Of a DNA stretch of 47,709 bases, positions 22,653 through 31,890 are shown piece after piece (position 1 is the first letter of the stretch; each line of letters starts with the position of its first letter). Position numbers and translations under genes: made by a program. This DNA comes from an uncultured Verrucomicrobiota bacterium (GTDB lineage Bacteria; Verrucomicrobiota; Kiritimatiellia; RFP12; UBA1067), in the NCBI GenBank assembly GCA_947305775.1, contig CAMZEN010000017.1, forward strand, positions 1 to 47,709. Reading direction: 5' to 3'. The notes below the pieces were generated by a model. The model was not told the DNA's origin. It saw only the letters and a list, made by a program, of their open reading frames with translations, and made no database searches.

Positions 22653-23648
22653 TTACTTCGCGAGCTTTATCTCAATCGGGACGAATACGCTTGGATTCGC
22701 CGCGCGCTTGATTATCCTGGCAGCGTACTCGTCGCTGTAATAGCGGTCTGTAGCTGTGCGGTCGCGGCGTCCGTTGTAGCGCTGAAGCGCAGTCTGCCAT
22801 CCATCGAAGTACCCGTCGGGACGCCCCGACGCGGCCCTGCCGGAGACGCCGAATCCTTTGCGCGACAGATAGCGTATCGCCGCGCGGATGTTCCTTTCAG
22901 GCGTGCCCTCGTTGCGCTTTGACGGCTTTCTGAGGCCAACATCCTTCTTTTCGTCGCCCCAGTCCCCCGGCACGTTCACCTGAAGCGGATCCACCGCCCA
23001 CGCCGCGACAGAGCTTGGACCGTTGCCGCCCGTCTCCTCAATCATGTGCGACTTCACGAGGGCTACAGATAGGTCGCCTATCCCGAACGCCTGTTCCACG
23101 GTTCCTCCGCAGCCGGCCGCCTTGTCGGCGTTGAATTCGTTGACCAGCTTGAGGATCAGCTCGTCGTGCATCTGATAGCGGTCGTCCTCGAAGCCGTAGA
23201 ACACAGGAACGCCAGGCTTGCCGGACGACAGAATGGGCACTCTCTTGCGCTTGACCTTCGAAGGGAACCATTTGTGGATCCATGCCTCAATGGACTTGAT
23301 CGTCTCCATCTCCGAATCGGTGACGAAGCGGCGGTCGATGTAGAACTCGCCCCATTCGTCAAAGGAGAGCCCCTTCACAAGTCCGCCGGTATATATGTTG
23401 TAGCGCAGCACCTTGCACGCCGGCACTTCGGCGACACCTCGCTTTGCGAGGTCGGCCTTGTGCTTCTGCTCACGCGCTATGGCCTTGCTCTGTATCTGCA
23501 GGGCGTCCAGGGCAAGCGGGGCGATTTCGACAAGCGCCGAAGGATCTATCATGAGGCTCGGAATTTCCGGCTCGACCGCAAAAGAACAAGTCGCCGCAGC
23601 GGACGCAACCGCGGCAGCGACAATCATTTTGACTACACCATTAACCAT
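22653..23648 (-). CDS. Exported lysozyme-like (lytic transglycosylase-type) protein
   Basis: A 331-residue protein with an N-terminal signal peptide (VVKMIVAAAVASAAATCSFA). The central part (about 180-310) resembles a goose-lysozyme/SLT fold: KSHMIEETGGNG with a candidate catalytic Glu, VDPLQVNVPGDW, then ERNIRAAIRYLSRKGF and GWQTALQRYNG, where the last corresponds to the ALQRYNG motif of such enzymes. Peptidoglycan cleavage in the periplasm is likely. The start is ambiguous (23648 or 23627); the former lies 6 nt after the preceding stop, which favours coupling. Confidence 0.65.
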   Translation of the reverse strand: MVNGVVKMIVAAAVASAAATCSFAVEPEIPSLMIDPSALVEIAPLALDALQIQSKAIAREQKHKADLAKRGVAEVPACKVLRYNIYTGGLVKGLSFDEWGEFYIDRRFVTDSEMETIKSIEAWIHKWFPSKVKRKRVPILSSGKPGVPVFYGFEDDRYQMHDELILKLVNEFNADKAAGCGGTVEQAFGIGDLSVALVKSHMIEETGGNGPSSVAAWAVDPLQVNVPGDWGDEKKDVGLRKPSKRNEGTPERNIRAAIRYLSRKGFGVSGRAASGRPDGYFDGWQTALQRYNGRRDRTATDRYYSDEYAARIIKRAANPSVFVPIEIKLAK

Positions 23649-23653
23649 ATCTA

Positions 23654-24847
23654 TCAGACACCCTTTGCTGGAGATGAAGCGTTGAGCTTTGCAGCCTTGC
23701 GCCTCTGAACAAGTTTCCATGCGAAGAAGCCCGCGACGACCAGCAGCGTGATGCCGATGACCGGGCGGTAAACGAGCCATGCGATCGCAATCGTTACAAG
23801 CGCGCAGATGAGCGCAACAAGTCCTGCGACGAGCCCCGTGCCGATGCCAACGATGTCACCAAGTATCGGCAGCACGTCGGCAAGCACAGGAAGCGGCTTC
23901 AGTACGGACGAAAGGCCGAAGAACATTAGCAGGAACCCGACAAGGCGCAAAAGCCATGTCACAAAGGAGTTCCTGGAGCGCGCCGACGCGAACATCTCCG
24001 CCGCATCAGCGATGCCGTCCTTAACGTAGCTCAGCTTCTTGCCGTTTTTGGCAGTGTAGTCGACGAAAGTGTCGCCATACTGCTTGGCGATGAGAGAGAT
24101 GTCGTGAGGATACACAACCCTGAACGAAACCCTCATGTCGCCGATGCGAGGCTGGGCGGCCACCGAGCGGTTGTTGAGGGCGTTGTTGCGCGTTTCGGCG
24201 TTCGGGACGAGTATCGCGTTGGCCTGCATCTGCACGCGCTCGACGCGGCATGTGAAGCCGCCCGGGAACTGGTAGGTCTGAGAACCGCCTATGGAGTGTA
24301 TCTGCTTCTCGTTCAGCTTGAACGCGCCGAACGAGACCGCTGAAGCGTATTTAGTCTCCGAGGAGAACTCCATGAAGCCCGGGTTGTCGTGTCCCGCCTC
24401 ATGAAACGAACTGGAGTCCACAACGCTCGAGGTCCATTCCTGCTTGTAGGTGTAGGTCGTCGTCGTCGTTACGCTTCCGCCGACATTCTTCTTCTCGGTG
24501 GTATGGGAATCTTCAACCCACTGGAACATCTCGACTTCGCGCACCAGCCTGATTGCCTTCTCGGAAATGCCGAAGGTATCGTCGGTGAGGACATCCGTCG
24601 TGTCGGCACGCCCGGTCATGTGCACCAGGCGGCCGTTCATGTCGGGATCGACCGCGGCGTTAGACTCAAGCGAAACGCATGCGCCCTCGCCCTCGTCGAT
24701 TGCCTTGGCGGTCCTTACGGAGTTGCCCTCGTTCCAGAAGAGAAGCGGGAAACCCGCCACAAACATGGCGAGGCCGAACAGCATTCCACGTATGGAGCCA
24801 CCAAGCCTCGAACCCCAGGATTCAGAAGTCGTTACAGTTGTAGCCAT
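23654..24847 (-). CDS. TMEM43/LUMA family membrane protein
   Basis: A 397-residue protein. One N-terminal membrane helix (about 22-38, then LFWNEGNSVRTAKAIDEG) is followed by a large extracytoplasmic domain and three C-terminal helices (about 300-380). The WNEG motif and the layout match the TMEM43 family, known in eukaryotic inner nuclear membrane and widespread but uncharacterised in bacteria. A Thr-rich loop (GGSVTTTTTYTYKQEW) sits at about 120. It directly precedes the lysozyme-like gene, suggesting a shared envelope role. Confidence 0.85.
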   Translation of the reverse strand: MATTVTTSESWGSRLGGSIRGMLFGLAMFVAGFPLLFWNEGNSVRTAKAIDEGEGACVSLESNAAVDPDMNGRLVHMTGRADTTDVLTDDTFGISEKAIRLVREVEMFQWVEDSHTTEKKNVGGSVTTTTTYTYKQEWTSSVVDSSSFHEAGHDNPGFMEFSSETKYASAVSFGAFKLNEKQIHSIGGSQTYQFPGGFTCRVERVQMQANAILVPNAETRNNALNNRSVAAQPRIGDMRVSFRVVYPHDISLIAKQYGDTFVDYTAKNGKKLSYVKDGIADAAEMFASARSRNSFVTWLLRLVGFLLMFFGLSSVLKPLPVLADVLPILGDIVGIGTGLVAGLVALICALVTIAIAWLVYRPVIGITLLVVAGFFAWKLVQRRKAAKLNASSPAKGV

Positions 24848-24872
24848 TTCGGCAGATTCCCACTTGTGTCAA

Positions 24873-26048
24873 TCAGCGGCTCTTTGCGAAGGCGTTAATC
24901 GCGAAGTCGATATCCTCTGCGGTGTGCGCGGCGGACATCTGGGTGCGGATGCGGGCCTTGCCCATCGGAACGACTGGATAGAAGAACGCCGTAGCATACA
25001 CACCGTTCTTGTAGAGGTTCTCGCTCATCTTCACCGCGACCACTGCATCGCCGAGCATGACGGGCACGATCGGGTGATGACCTGGCACGAGATCGAAGCC
25101 GAGCTTGCTCATTCCTTCGCGGAACTGCTTGGCGTTGGCGTTGAGCTGGGCGCGAAGTTCGGGACGAGTCCTCACGAGCTCGATGGCCTTGATGGAGGCC
25201 GCGGCAACCGGCGGAGGGACGGCGTTCGAGAAGAGGTAGGGCCTCGCCTTCTGGCGAAGGATGTCAACAATCTCCTGACGAGCGGCGACATAGCCGCCCG
25301 ACGCGCCGCCGAGAGCCTTGCCGAAGGTTCCGGTGATGATGTCCACGCGACCGGTAACGCCGCAGTCCTCGACCGAGCCCGCACCGGTCTCGCCGAGCAC
25401 GCCGACCGCATGCGAATCGTCAACCATGACGAGGGCCTCGTACTTGTCGGCGAGATCGCAAATCTCCTTGAGCGGGGCGATGATGCCGTCCATCGAGAAG
25501 ACGCCGTCCGTGACGATCAGCTTGAAGCGCGCACCCGCCTCGTCAGCAGCCTTGAGCTGAGTTTCGAGGTCGGCCATGTCGCCGTTGGCGTAGCGGAATC
25601 GCTTCGCCTTGCAGAGGCGCACGCCGTCGATGATCGACGCGTGGTTCAGCGCATCGGAGATGATCGCGTCCTCAGGCCCGAGGAGCGCTTCGAACACACC
25701 GCCGTTCGCATCGAAGCAGGAGCCGAAGAGAATGCAGTCGTCGGTCTTCGTGAAGTCGGCGACGGTGCGCTCGAGCTGCTTGTGGAGACTGTCGGTTCCG
25801 CAGATGAAGCGGACGGACCCCATTCCGTAGCCGTACTTCGCTGTGGCTTCGCGCGAAGCCTCTATGATCTCGGGATGGTTCGCGAGACCGAGGTAGTTGT
25901 TCGCGCACATGTTGAGAAGCTTGGTGCCGTTCTCAAGCACCACGTTCGCACCCTGCGGGGTAGCGATGATCTTCTCGTTCTTGTAAAGGCTCTTGGCCTT
26001 GAGGTCGGCTATCGTCTCCTGAAGATGCGCCTGAAACTTTCCGTACAT
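24873..26048 (-). CDS. kbl: 2-amino-3-ketobutyrate CoA ligase (glycine C-acetyltransferase)
   Basis: A 391-residue PLP enzyme of the alpha-oxoamine synthase family that cleaves 2-amino-3-ketobutyrate with CoA to glycine and acetyl-CoA. Features: [13 protein letters not shown] at the N-terminus, [33 protein letters not shown], and [15 protein letters not shown] with the PLP lysine. The upstream tdh gene supplies its unstable substrate. AAAGGAC precedes the ATG; the gap to tdh is 22 bp. Confidence 0.97.
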   Translation of the reverse strand: MYGKFQAHLQETIADLKAKSLYKNEKIIATPQGANVVLENGTKLLNMCANNYLGLANHPEIIEASREATAKYGYGMGSVRFICGTDSLHKQLERTVADFTKTDDCILFGSCFDANGGVFEALLGPEDAIISDALNHASIIDGVRLCKAKRFRYANGDMADLETQLKAADEAGARFKLIVTDGVFSMDGIIAPLKEICDLADKYEALVMVDDSHAVGVLGETGAGSVEDCGVTGRVDIITGTFGKALGGASGGYVAARQEIVDILRQKARPYLFSNAVPPPVAAASIKAIELVRTRPELRAQLNANAKQFREGMSKLGFDLVPGHHPIVPVMLGDAVVAVKMSENLYKNGVYATAFFYPVVPMGKARIRTQMSAAHTAEDIDFAINAFAKSR

Positions 26049-26070
26049 TTTCTCTGTCCTTTCCTATTGC

Positions 26071-27096
26071 TTATTCCCAGTCCAGAATGACCTTGCCAGA
26101 CTTGCCGGAGATCATGGCCTCGAAGCCCTTCTCGTAGTCCGTATACTTGAAGCGGTGCGTGATGACCGGACTGATGTCGAGACCGCCCTGAATCATGGCG
26201 CCCATCTTGTACCACGTCTCGAACATTTCGCGGCCGTAGATGCCCTTGATCTTGAGGCCCTTCCAGACAATGTGGTTCCAGTTGACCTTAGTGTCGGGAC
26301 CGTGAATGCCCAGCAGCGCGATGCGTCCGCCGGTGTTCATGTTCTCAATCATCTGGTTGAGGCAAGGCGACGCGCCGGACATCTCAAGGCCGACGTCGAA
26401 GCCTTCCACCATGCCAAGCTCCTTCATCACGTCCTCAAGCTTCTCTTGCTTCGCATTCACCGTGCGCGTCGCGCCAAGGCGCTTCGCCAGGCCAAGACGG
26501 TAGTCGTTGACGTCCACGACCACGACGTTGCGCGCGCCGACAAACTTGGAAATGCCCGCCGCCATGATGCCGATCGGGCCCGCGCCGGTGATGAGCACGT
26601 CCTCACCGACCATGTTGAACGAAAGCGCCGTGTGGGTGGCGTTGCCGAACGGATCGAATATGGCATAAAGCTCGTCGTCGATCGAAGGGTCGCAATGCCA
26701 CACGTTTGACTCAGGGATGCAAAGGTATTCCGCGAATGCGCCGTCGCGATTGACGCCGACGCCGCGCGTCGCACGGCAGAGATGGCGCTGTCCGGCGCGG
26801 CAGTTGCGGCAGTGTCCGCAAACTATGTGGCCTTCGCCACTGACGCGGTCGCCGACCTTGACGCTGGTGACGTTCGAGCCGACATCAACGACCTCGCCAA
26901 CATATTCGTGGCCGATCGTAAGCGGCGGCTTGATCTCCTCCTGCGCCCAGGCGTTCCACTCGTAGATGTGGACGTCGGTGCCGCAAATGGCAGTCTTCTT
27001 TATTTTGATGAGAACATCATTGATGCCCATTTCAGGCATGGGTTTATCCACAAGCTCAACGCCCTTCTGTGGCGCGACCTTAGCAATAGCCTTCAT
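26071..27096 (-). CDS. tdh: L-threonine 3-dehydrogenase
   Basis: A 341-residue zinc-dependent medium-chain dehydrogenase that oxidises threonine to 2-amino-3-ketobutyrate with NAD+. Visible are the catalytic-zinc [11 protein letters not shown] and GHEYVGEV, the structural-zinc [15 protein letters not shown], and the coenzyme loop [11 protein letters not shown]. The ATG at 27096 is preferred to one two codons upstream because GGGAGG would be only 1 nt from the earlier ATG. It forms an operon with kbl, so the pair degrades threonine to glycine and acetyl-CoA. Confidence 0.97.
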   Translation of the reverse strand: MKAIAKVAPQKGVELVDKPMPEMGINDVLIKIKKTAICGTDVHIYEWNAWAQEEIKPPLTIGHEYVGEVVDVGSNVTSVKVGDRVSGEGHIVCGHCRNCRAGQRHLCRATRGVGVNRDGAFAEYLCIPESNVWHCDPSIDDELYAIFDPFGNATHTALSFNMVGEDVLITGAGPIGIMAAGISKFVGARNVVVVDVNDYRLGLAKRLGATRTVNAKQEKLEDVMKELGMVEGFDVGLEMSGASPCLNQMIENMNTGGRIALLGIHGPDTKVNWNHIVWKGLKIKGIYGREMFETWYKMGAMIQGGLDISPVITHRFKYTDYEKGFEAMISGKSGKVILDWE

Positions 27097-27134
27097 TTTC
27101 ATACCTCCCTTTTTAAGGAACCTTGTTAAAATGT

Positions 27135-27163
27135 AGTATACTAAACCACCCCCATCGTGTCAA
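27135..27163 (-). promoter_or_regulatory. tdh-kbl promoter
   Basis: TTGACA (27158-27163) and TATACT (27135-27140) with a 17-bp spacer on the minus strand, 38 nt before the tdh ATG. No operator-like dyad was seen. Confidence 0.8.
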
Positions 27164-27202
27164 CCGCCAACAGCGCGGCGATTGTCGGCATGACGCGGCG
27201 AT

Positions 27203-28606
27203 TTATGAGGGGCGGGTAATGTATATCTTCGCCATGTCCGTCTTGAAAGCGCTCTTTTCCGACACGTCGATCTCCTCGAAGAGCTTTTCGCCTGGGCGAA
27301 CGCCTGTGAAAATGACGGGTATGTCGACATATGGACGATACCCCGCCTGAGAAATCATGTTCTCGGCAAGGTCGAGGATTCGTACGGGCTCGCCCATATC
27401 CAGCGTATATATCGCCTTCTCAGACCTTGATGCCGCCTGCAGCACCAGGCTGACAGCCTCCTGTATCGTCATGAAGTAGCGCTTCATGTCAGGATGGGTT
27501 ACGGTAACCGGTCCGCCAGTTGCGATCTGCTCCCTGAAAAGCGGGACCACCGAGCCGGAAGAACCGAAGACGTTTCCAAAGCGGACGGCACAGAATGAAG
27601 TTTTTGAATGCGCGGCCTTGTCGGCGGCGGCAACCGAACACGCGCCATTCATCTCCATTATAGCCTGCTCAGCGGCGAGCTTCGTCTTGCCCATGACCGA
27701 TACGGGGTTGACCGCCTTGTCGGTTGATATAAGAACGAACCTCTCCACTCCATGCGCGGCAGAAAGCTCGGCCATGGTGCGCGTAGCCTCGGTGTTGTTG
27801 CGCCAGCCCTCTTCAGGGTTAAGCTCGACCATCGGAACATGCTTGTAGGCGGCCGCGTGAAGCACCAGAGAGGGCTTCTCCTCGGCAAAGACGGCGTCCA
27901 TGCGCATCCTGTCGCCGCAATCGATCATGAGCGGCTTCAAGGCGGCAGCGCATTTCGCGCGCACCATCTCACGGTTTATCTCGTAAAGGGCGTTTTCGCA
28001 GCGCTCGACCATTAGGATGCGCCTCGCACCCGCCGCCGCTACCTGGCGGACAAGCTCAGATCCGATGGATCCGCCCGCGCCGGTGACCATAACCACCCTT
28101 CCCGTCACATAGCGCGCGGCAACAGAATTGTCGAACTTCTTCTCCAGCCGCTCAAGAAGCTCATCCTCCTTCTGCAGCGACATCCAGTAGAGCCGCCACA
28201 GCCAGCGGACCCCCACGAGACCGACGGTAGCGAAGAAAAAGCATATGACCGTAATCGAATACGGCGGCCGGATATGCGCGAGCATCATATCGGGCATCAG
28301 GAATCGCATACCGGTCAGTATGGCCGCGGCAAGAACCATCGCCCCTGCGAATCTCGGAAGGTCCGTCGCGCGTATCCTGCGCCACGCTATGCGGTAGCAT
28401 CCGCACAACATAAGCGAGATCAGGTGGACCGCACAGACCGTAAGGTACGAGATCGCCACCTTGCGCCAACCCCACGAAGGCTCGGCGAAGTCGAAGCGCA
28501 GTATGAACGCAGCAAGATACGCAGCGCCTACGACTGCGGCGTCAACGGCAACGCAGACAAGACACGTCGCAAAAAAGGCAGCCCACGCCTTCGTGCCGCG
28601 AGTCAT
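27203..28606 (-). CDS. CapD/PglF-like nucleotide-sugar dehydratase/epimerase, membrane-bound
   Basis: A 467-residue protein. Four membrane segments occupy about residues 1-120 and the catalytic Rossmann domain begins near 150: TGAGGSIGSELVRQ, LHAAAYKHVPMVE, STDKAVNPVSVMGKTKLAAE (with the Met-Lys pair that replaces Tyr-Lys in UDP-sugar 4,6-dehydratases) and GEPVRILDLAENMI. The family makes UDP-activated deoxyaminosugars for polysaccharide or glycoprotein synthesis. It is shorter than the usual 600 residues, mainly in the soluble N-terminal part. It starts 1 nt after the yejE-like stop. Confidence 0.9.
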   Translation of the reverse strand: MTRGTKAWAAFFATCLVCVAVDAAVVGAAYLAAFILRFDFAEPSWGWRKVAISYLTVCAVHLISLMLCGCYRIAWRRIRATDLPRFAGAMVLAAAILTGMRFLMPDMMLAHIRPPYSITVICFFFATVGLVGVRWLWRLYWMSLQKEDELLERLEKKFDNSVAARYVTGRVVMVTGAGGSIGSELVRQVAAAGARRILMVERCENALYEINREMVRAKCAAALKPLMIDCGDRMRMDAVFAEEKPSLVLHAAAYKHVPMVELNPEEGWRNNTEATRTMAELSAAHGVERFVLISTDKAVNPVSVMGKTKLAAEQAIMEMNGACSVAAADKAAHSKTSFCAVRFGNVFGSSGSVVPLFREQIATGGPVTVTHPDMKRYFMTIQEAVSLVLQAASRSEKAIYTLDMGEPVRILDLAENMISQAGYRPYVDIPVIFTGVRPGEKLFEEIDVSEKSAFKTDMAKIYITRPS

Positions 28607-28607
28607 G

Positions 28608-29696
28608 CTATTCCAGCTTGGACTTCTGCCGCGGGTCGAAGGCGTCGCGGAGCCCTTCGCCGACAAGAACCGTCAGCAACATGACGATGAAAAGCGCGAC
28701 AGCCGGGAACAGGATCAACCACCACGCATAGCGGAACTGTTGCGCCTGGTTCATGAGCTCGCCGCAGCTCGGCGTCATAGGAGGCAATCCGAAACCGAGG
28801 AAGTCCAACGCCGCCAAAGAGCCGATGGCGCCCATCAAAAGGAACGGGAAGAGCGTAATCAGCGGGGTAAGGGCATTGGGCAGAATATGGCCGAATATGA
28901 TGCGCGCGGCGGAGAAGCCCTGCACCTTCGCCGCCTCGACGAACGTGCGGGACCTCAGGCGCAGGAACTCGGCGCGCATGTAGTAGCTTACGCCGATCCA
29001 GTTGAAGATCGCGTAGCATACAAGAAGGATTGTGAAGCTACGCCCCATCGTGGAGCCGATGAAGATCATTACGTACAGGAACGGAACCGCGCTCCAAATC
29101 TCCGTGAAACGCTGCATGGCAATATCGGTCTTGCCGCCGAAATAGCCTTCCACCGCGCCCACTACCAGGCCGATGAACATTCCGCTCGCGGCAAGGATTA
29201 TGCCGAACAGAAGCGCAATGCGCATGCCATGGACGACGCGCGCGTATACGTCGCGTCCACCCGCGTCGATGCCGAAGGGATGCTCCTTGCAGGGACGGAA
29301 CGGGAAGCTTATCTCAGGCGCGGGCAGGACGCGCTCTGTCACGGCCGGGGGCGTCTTCGGCTTCATGTAGACGCGCGTGTAGCCATCGCGCTTGCTGCGC
29401 ATAACTTCGTAGTCGGCCTCGTTGACGTCCGTTGGGCCTTCGTAGCCCCATATGCTGCCGTCGTCGCCGATGTTGTAGCGGACGGTCTTTATGTCGTACG
29501 TCTTCTCTACGACAGGCTTGCGATACTTTTCAAGCGTCGCCGTATCGACTACGGCGCGCGGGTCACATGGGCATACGACGTCGGCCAGCATGCAGAACAC
29601 GAAGATCGCGCCTAGACCGATAAGCGACCACCATGCGCGGCGGATGCGCTTGAATGAACGGAATCTCTTGATTGTTAGGGGTGAGAACATTGCCAT
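28608..29696 (-). CDS. yejE: ABC transporter permease, YejE-like
   Basis: A 362-residue permease of the dipeptide/oligopeptide class. The first helix (about 24-42) is followed by a periplasmic insert of about 100 residues, then HPFGIDAGGRDVYARVVHGMR, the DPP-type permease motif, and the EAA loop FVEAAKVQGFSAARIIFGHI. The large insert and C-terminal VGEGLRDAFDPR are typical of YejE. It lies 4 bp after the partner permease. No ATPase or binding protein gene is in this window, so the system must be completed elsewhere. Two in-frame ATGs (29696, 29690) are possible starts. Confidence 0.88.
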   Translation of the reverse strand: MAMFSPLTIKRFRSFKRIRRAWWSLIGLGAIFVFCMLADVVCPCDPRAVVDTATLEKYRKPVVEKTYDIKTVRYNIGDDGSIWGYEGPTDVNEADYEVMRSKRDGYTRVYMKPKTPPAVTERVLPAPEISFPFRPCKEHPFGIDAGGRDVYARVVHGMRIALLFGIILAASGMFIGLVVGAVEGYFGGKTDIAMQRFTEIWSAVPFLYVMIFIGSTMGRSFTILLVCYAIFNWIGVSYYMRAEFLRLRSRTFVEAAKVQGFSAARIIFGHILPNALTPLITLFPFLLMGAIGSLAALDFLGFGLPPMTPSCGELMNQAQQFRYAWWLILFPAVALFIVMLLTVLVGEGLRDAFDPRQKSKLE

Positions 29697-29700
29697 GGCT

Positions 29701-30753
29701 TTATTTCTTCGAGAAGTCGATTCTGGGGTCGATGATCATGTAGAGAACGTCCGAAATCAGGTTGCCGACGAGCTGGAAGCTCGCCGTCAGCGCAAGGAGC
29801 GCAAGGAACACAGCATAGTCGCGTCCGATCAGGGCATCCCACGAAAGGCGCCCCATTCCAGGTATCTCGAATATCGTCTCGATGATGATCGAGCCCACGA
29901 AGATCAGACCAATGATGCCGCCAAGTCCAGTCGCCACCGGTATGAGCGCGTTCCTGAAGGCATGGCCCCAGATCGCGCGGCGGCGCGTGGCACCCTTCGC
30001 GATCACTGTCCTTATGTAGTCGGACGAGATCTGGTCTAGAAGCGAGTTCTTCATTAGGATCGTAAGCATCGCGAAGCTGCCCGCAACATAGCAGCAGATC
30101 GGCATGGCCATGTGCCATGCGCGGTCCTTGAACCAGACCCATGTTGACGGTTCAACGTCAAAGTCGGAGGAAATGCCGCCAAGCGGGAATATGTCGGCGA
30201 AGCCTTCTACCGTTCCGCAGAAGAACATCTTCAGAAGCATTGCAAGGGCGAAGGCGGGGATGGCATAGGCGACGAACACCACGAACGACGATGCCGCGTC
30301 GAACGTCTGCCGGTGTTTCAGCGCCTTGGCTATGCCCAGCGGTATGCAAATCATGTATGTCAGCAAGAAGGACGCCAAGCCGAACCAAAGCGAAATCGGG
30401 ATGCGCGATTTAATCAGCTCCCAGGCGGTCTTGTTCGGATAATCGTAACTCGGCAGCTTCATGCCCATGCGCTTCACCACGAGCCAGTCGTAGTACTGCT
30501 CGTAAATGGGCTTGTCGAAGCCGAACTGCGCCTCGAGCTGCTTCTTGTACTCGTCGGAGACCTGCGAGGCGGACGCGCTGGAGCTTCCGGACGTCTCACC
30601 GGACTGCGCACCGAGTCCCTTCAGTCGCATCATGCGGATTTCCACAGGGCCGCCGGGCAGGAAGCGCGTCAGCGAAAAGCACACTATGGTAATGCCGATG
30701 AACGTCGGTATCACCAAGAGCATGCGTCGAACTAGGTATGCCAGTCTATCCAT
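29701..30753 (-). CDS. yejB: ABC transporter permease, YejB-like
   Basis: A 350-residue permease with six membrane helices. The N-terminus LAYLVRRMLLVIPTFIGIT and TRFLPGGPVE are typical of DppB/YejB, as is the periplasmic loop with the low-complexity GETSGSSSASASQ and the EAA loop near RTVIAKGATRRRAIWGHAFR. YejB-type systems import peptides such as microcin C. AAGGAGAATC precedes the ATG, which overlaps the trmJ stop by 8 bp. Confidence 0.88.
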   Translation of the reverse strand: MDRLAYLVRRMLLVIPTFIGITIVCFSLTRFLPGGPVEIRMMRLKGLGAQSGETSGSSSASASQVSDEYKKQLEAQFGFDKPIYEQYYDWLVVKRMGMKLPSYDYPNKTAWELIKSRIPISLWFGLASFLLTYMICIPLGIAKALKHRQTFDAASSFVVFVAYAIPAFALAMLLKMFFCGTVEGFADIFPLGGISSDFDVEPSTWVWFKDRAWHMAMPICCYVAGSFAMLTILMKNSLLDQISSDYIRTVIAKGATRRRAIWGHAFRNALIPVATGLGGIIGLIFVGSIIIETIFEIPGMGRLSWDALIGRDYAVFLALLALTASFQLVGNLISDVLYMIIDPRIDFSKK

Positions 30754-31474
30754 GATTCTCCTTGGCCCATATGGCCTGGCGGGCCACTCCAAGGAGCAGC
30801 GCCGCGTCATCTTTAGTGAAAACTCCGCGTGAGAACACGCGGTGGAAACCCTGCATGAAGTGATCTTCCTGCTCGGGCTTCATGAAACCTATCTCCAACA
30901 ACATCTTCGCCCAGTTCTTCATGAGCTGCATCTTCTGCGCCTGAGGAGCGGGCGGAGCCTTTTCGTGCGGCGGCTGGTAGCGTCCCGAGGCCGTGAAGAA
31001 CTCGTAGCACGTTATAAGCACCGCCTGCGAAAGATTGATCGAAGTGTAACCCTCATCGACAGGTATGCGGATGAGGTGCGTGCACTGGGCTATCTCTTCG
31101 TTCAGGAGGCCCTTGTCTTCGCGCCCGAACACCAGCGCAACGGGCCCCGTCTCGGCAAGCGCGAGTATATCCGCCGCACAATCGCGCGGCGCCCTGACGT
31201 GCTGGCGGTAGAGCCCCTCACGCGCAGTCGTGCCGACAACCGCGACGCAATCGGCCACAGCCTCCTCGAAAGTCGCCGTTTCGCGGCGGTTCGCGAGGAT
31301 GTCCGTAGCGTGAACGGCCATTCTCTCGCCCTCCTCCCACGAATTCTGCAGATTAGGAGCCGCTAATACGAGATTCCTTATGCCCATGTTCGCCATTGCG
31401 CGGCAGCTTGAGCCGACATTGCCCGTGTAGAGCGTGCCGACCAGAACTACGCGAATGTTGTCGAGCGGATTCAA
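30746..31474 (-). CDS. trmJ: tRNA 2'-O-methyltransferase TrmJ, TTG start
   Basis: A 242-residue SPOUT methyltransferase that methylates position 32 of tRNAs. The three knot motifs are present: NVGSSCRAMANMGIRNLVLA, LVFGREDKGLLNEEI and TSINLSQAVLITCYE, and a C-terminal helical part matches TrmJ length (E. coli 246). The start is taken as TTG at 31474: GAGGAGG lies 7 nt upstream and the sequence LNPLDNIRVVLVG is where the family begins; a longer frame has no support. The TTG overlaps the lipoprotein stop codon (TTGA). Confidence 0.9.
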   Translation of the reverse strand: MNPLDNIRVVLVGTLYTGNVGSSCRAMANMGIRNLVLAAPNLQNSWEEGERMAVHATDILANRRETATFEEAVADCVAVVGTTAREGLYRQHVRAPRDCAADILALAETGPVALVFGREDKGLLNEEIAQCTHLIRIPVDEGYTSINLSQAVLITCYEFFTASGRYQPPHEKAPPAPQAQKMQLMKNWAKMLLEIGFMKPEQEDHFMQGFHRVFSRGVFTKDDAALLLGVARQAIWAKENHG

Positions 31475-31890
31475 TACTGATCCTCCTCGTTTACCGGAGG
31501 CTGGCAAAGCACGCCTTCGAATATGGCCTTGTATTCTTCGTTGGCTTCGTCCAGCTCGAAGACCGCGCTCGTGAACCCGTTCGCCAAGAACATCCAACGA
31601 TCGTTGTCAGTCTTGTACATCGTGCCGCTTCTCAGGGTGTTCATGCACTGGTAGGCAAGGAAGCTCGGGCCATTTTCCAGGCTTACCTTGACGCGAAGCT
31701 TGCTCTTCAGCTCGATCTCCTTGCCGTTTATCGGCGAGGTCCAGGTGGTTATGTGATCCTTGTCGCCATAGCCATAGACTACCTCTGCGAATCTGCCGTC
31801 GTCATCCACGAACTTGACGCGCTGCGTCTGGTGGAACGAGGCGCATCCAGCAAGCGCAAACGCCACAAATATGGATGCGAGCCGCTTCAT
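31471..31890 (-). CDS. Small lipoprotein of unknown function
   Basis: A 139-residue protein with a lipobox (FALAGC, Cys16) and no recognised domain. It is rich in beta-strand-like segments with charged residues (VKFVDDDGRFAEVVYGYG). It overlaps gatB by 4 bp upstream and trmJ by 4 bp downstream; the ribosome site of trmJ lies in its last codons. Confidence 0.75.
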   Translation of the reverse strand: MKRLASIFVAFALAGCASFHQTQRVKFVDDDGRFAEVVYGYGDKDHITTWTSPINGKEIELKSKLRVKVSLENGPSFLAYQCMNTLRSGTMYKTDNDRWMFLANGFTSAVFELDEANEEYKAIFEGVLCQPPVNEEDQY

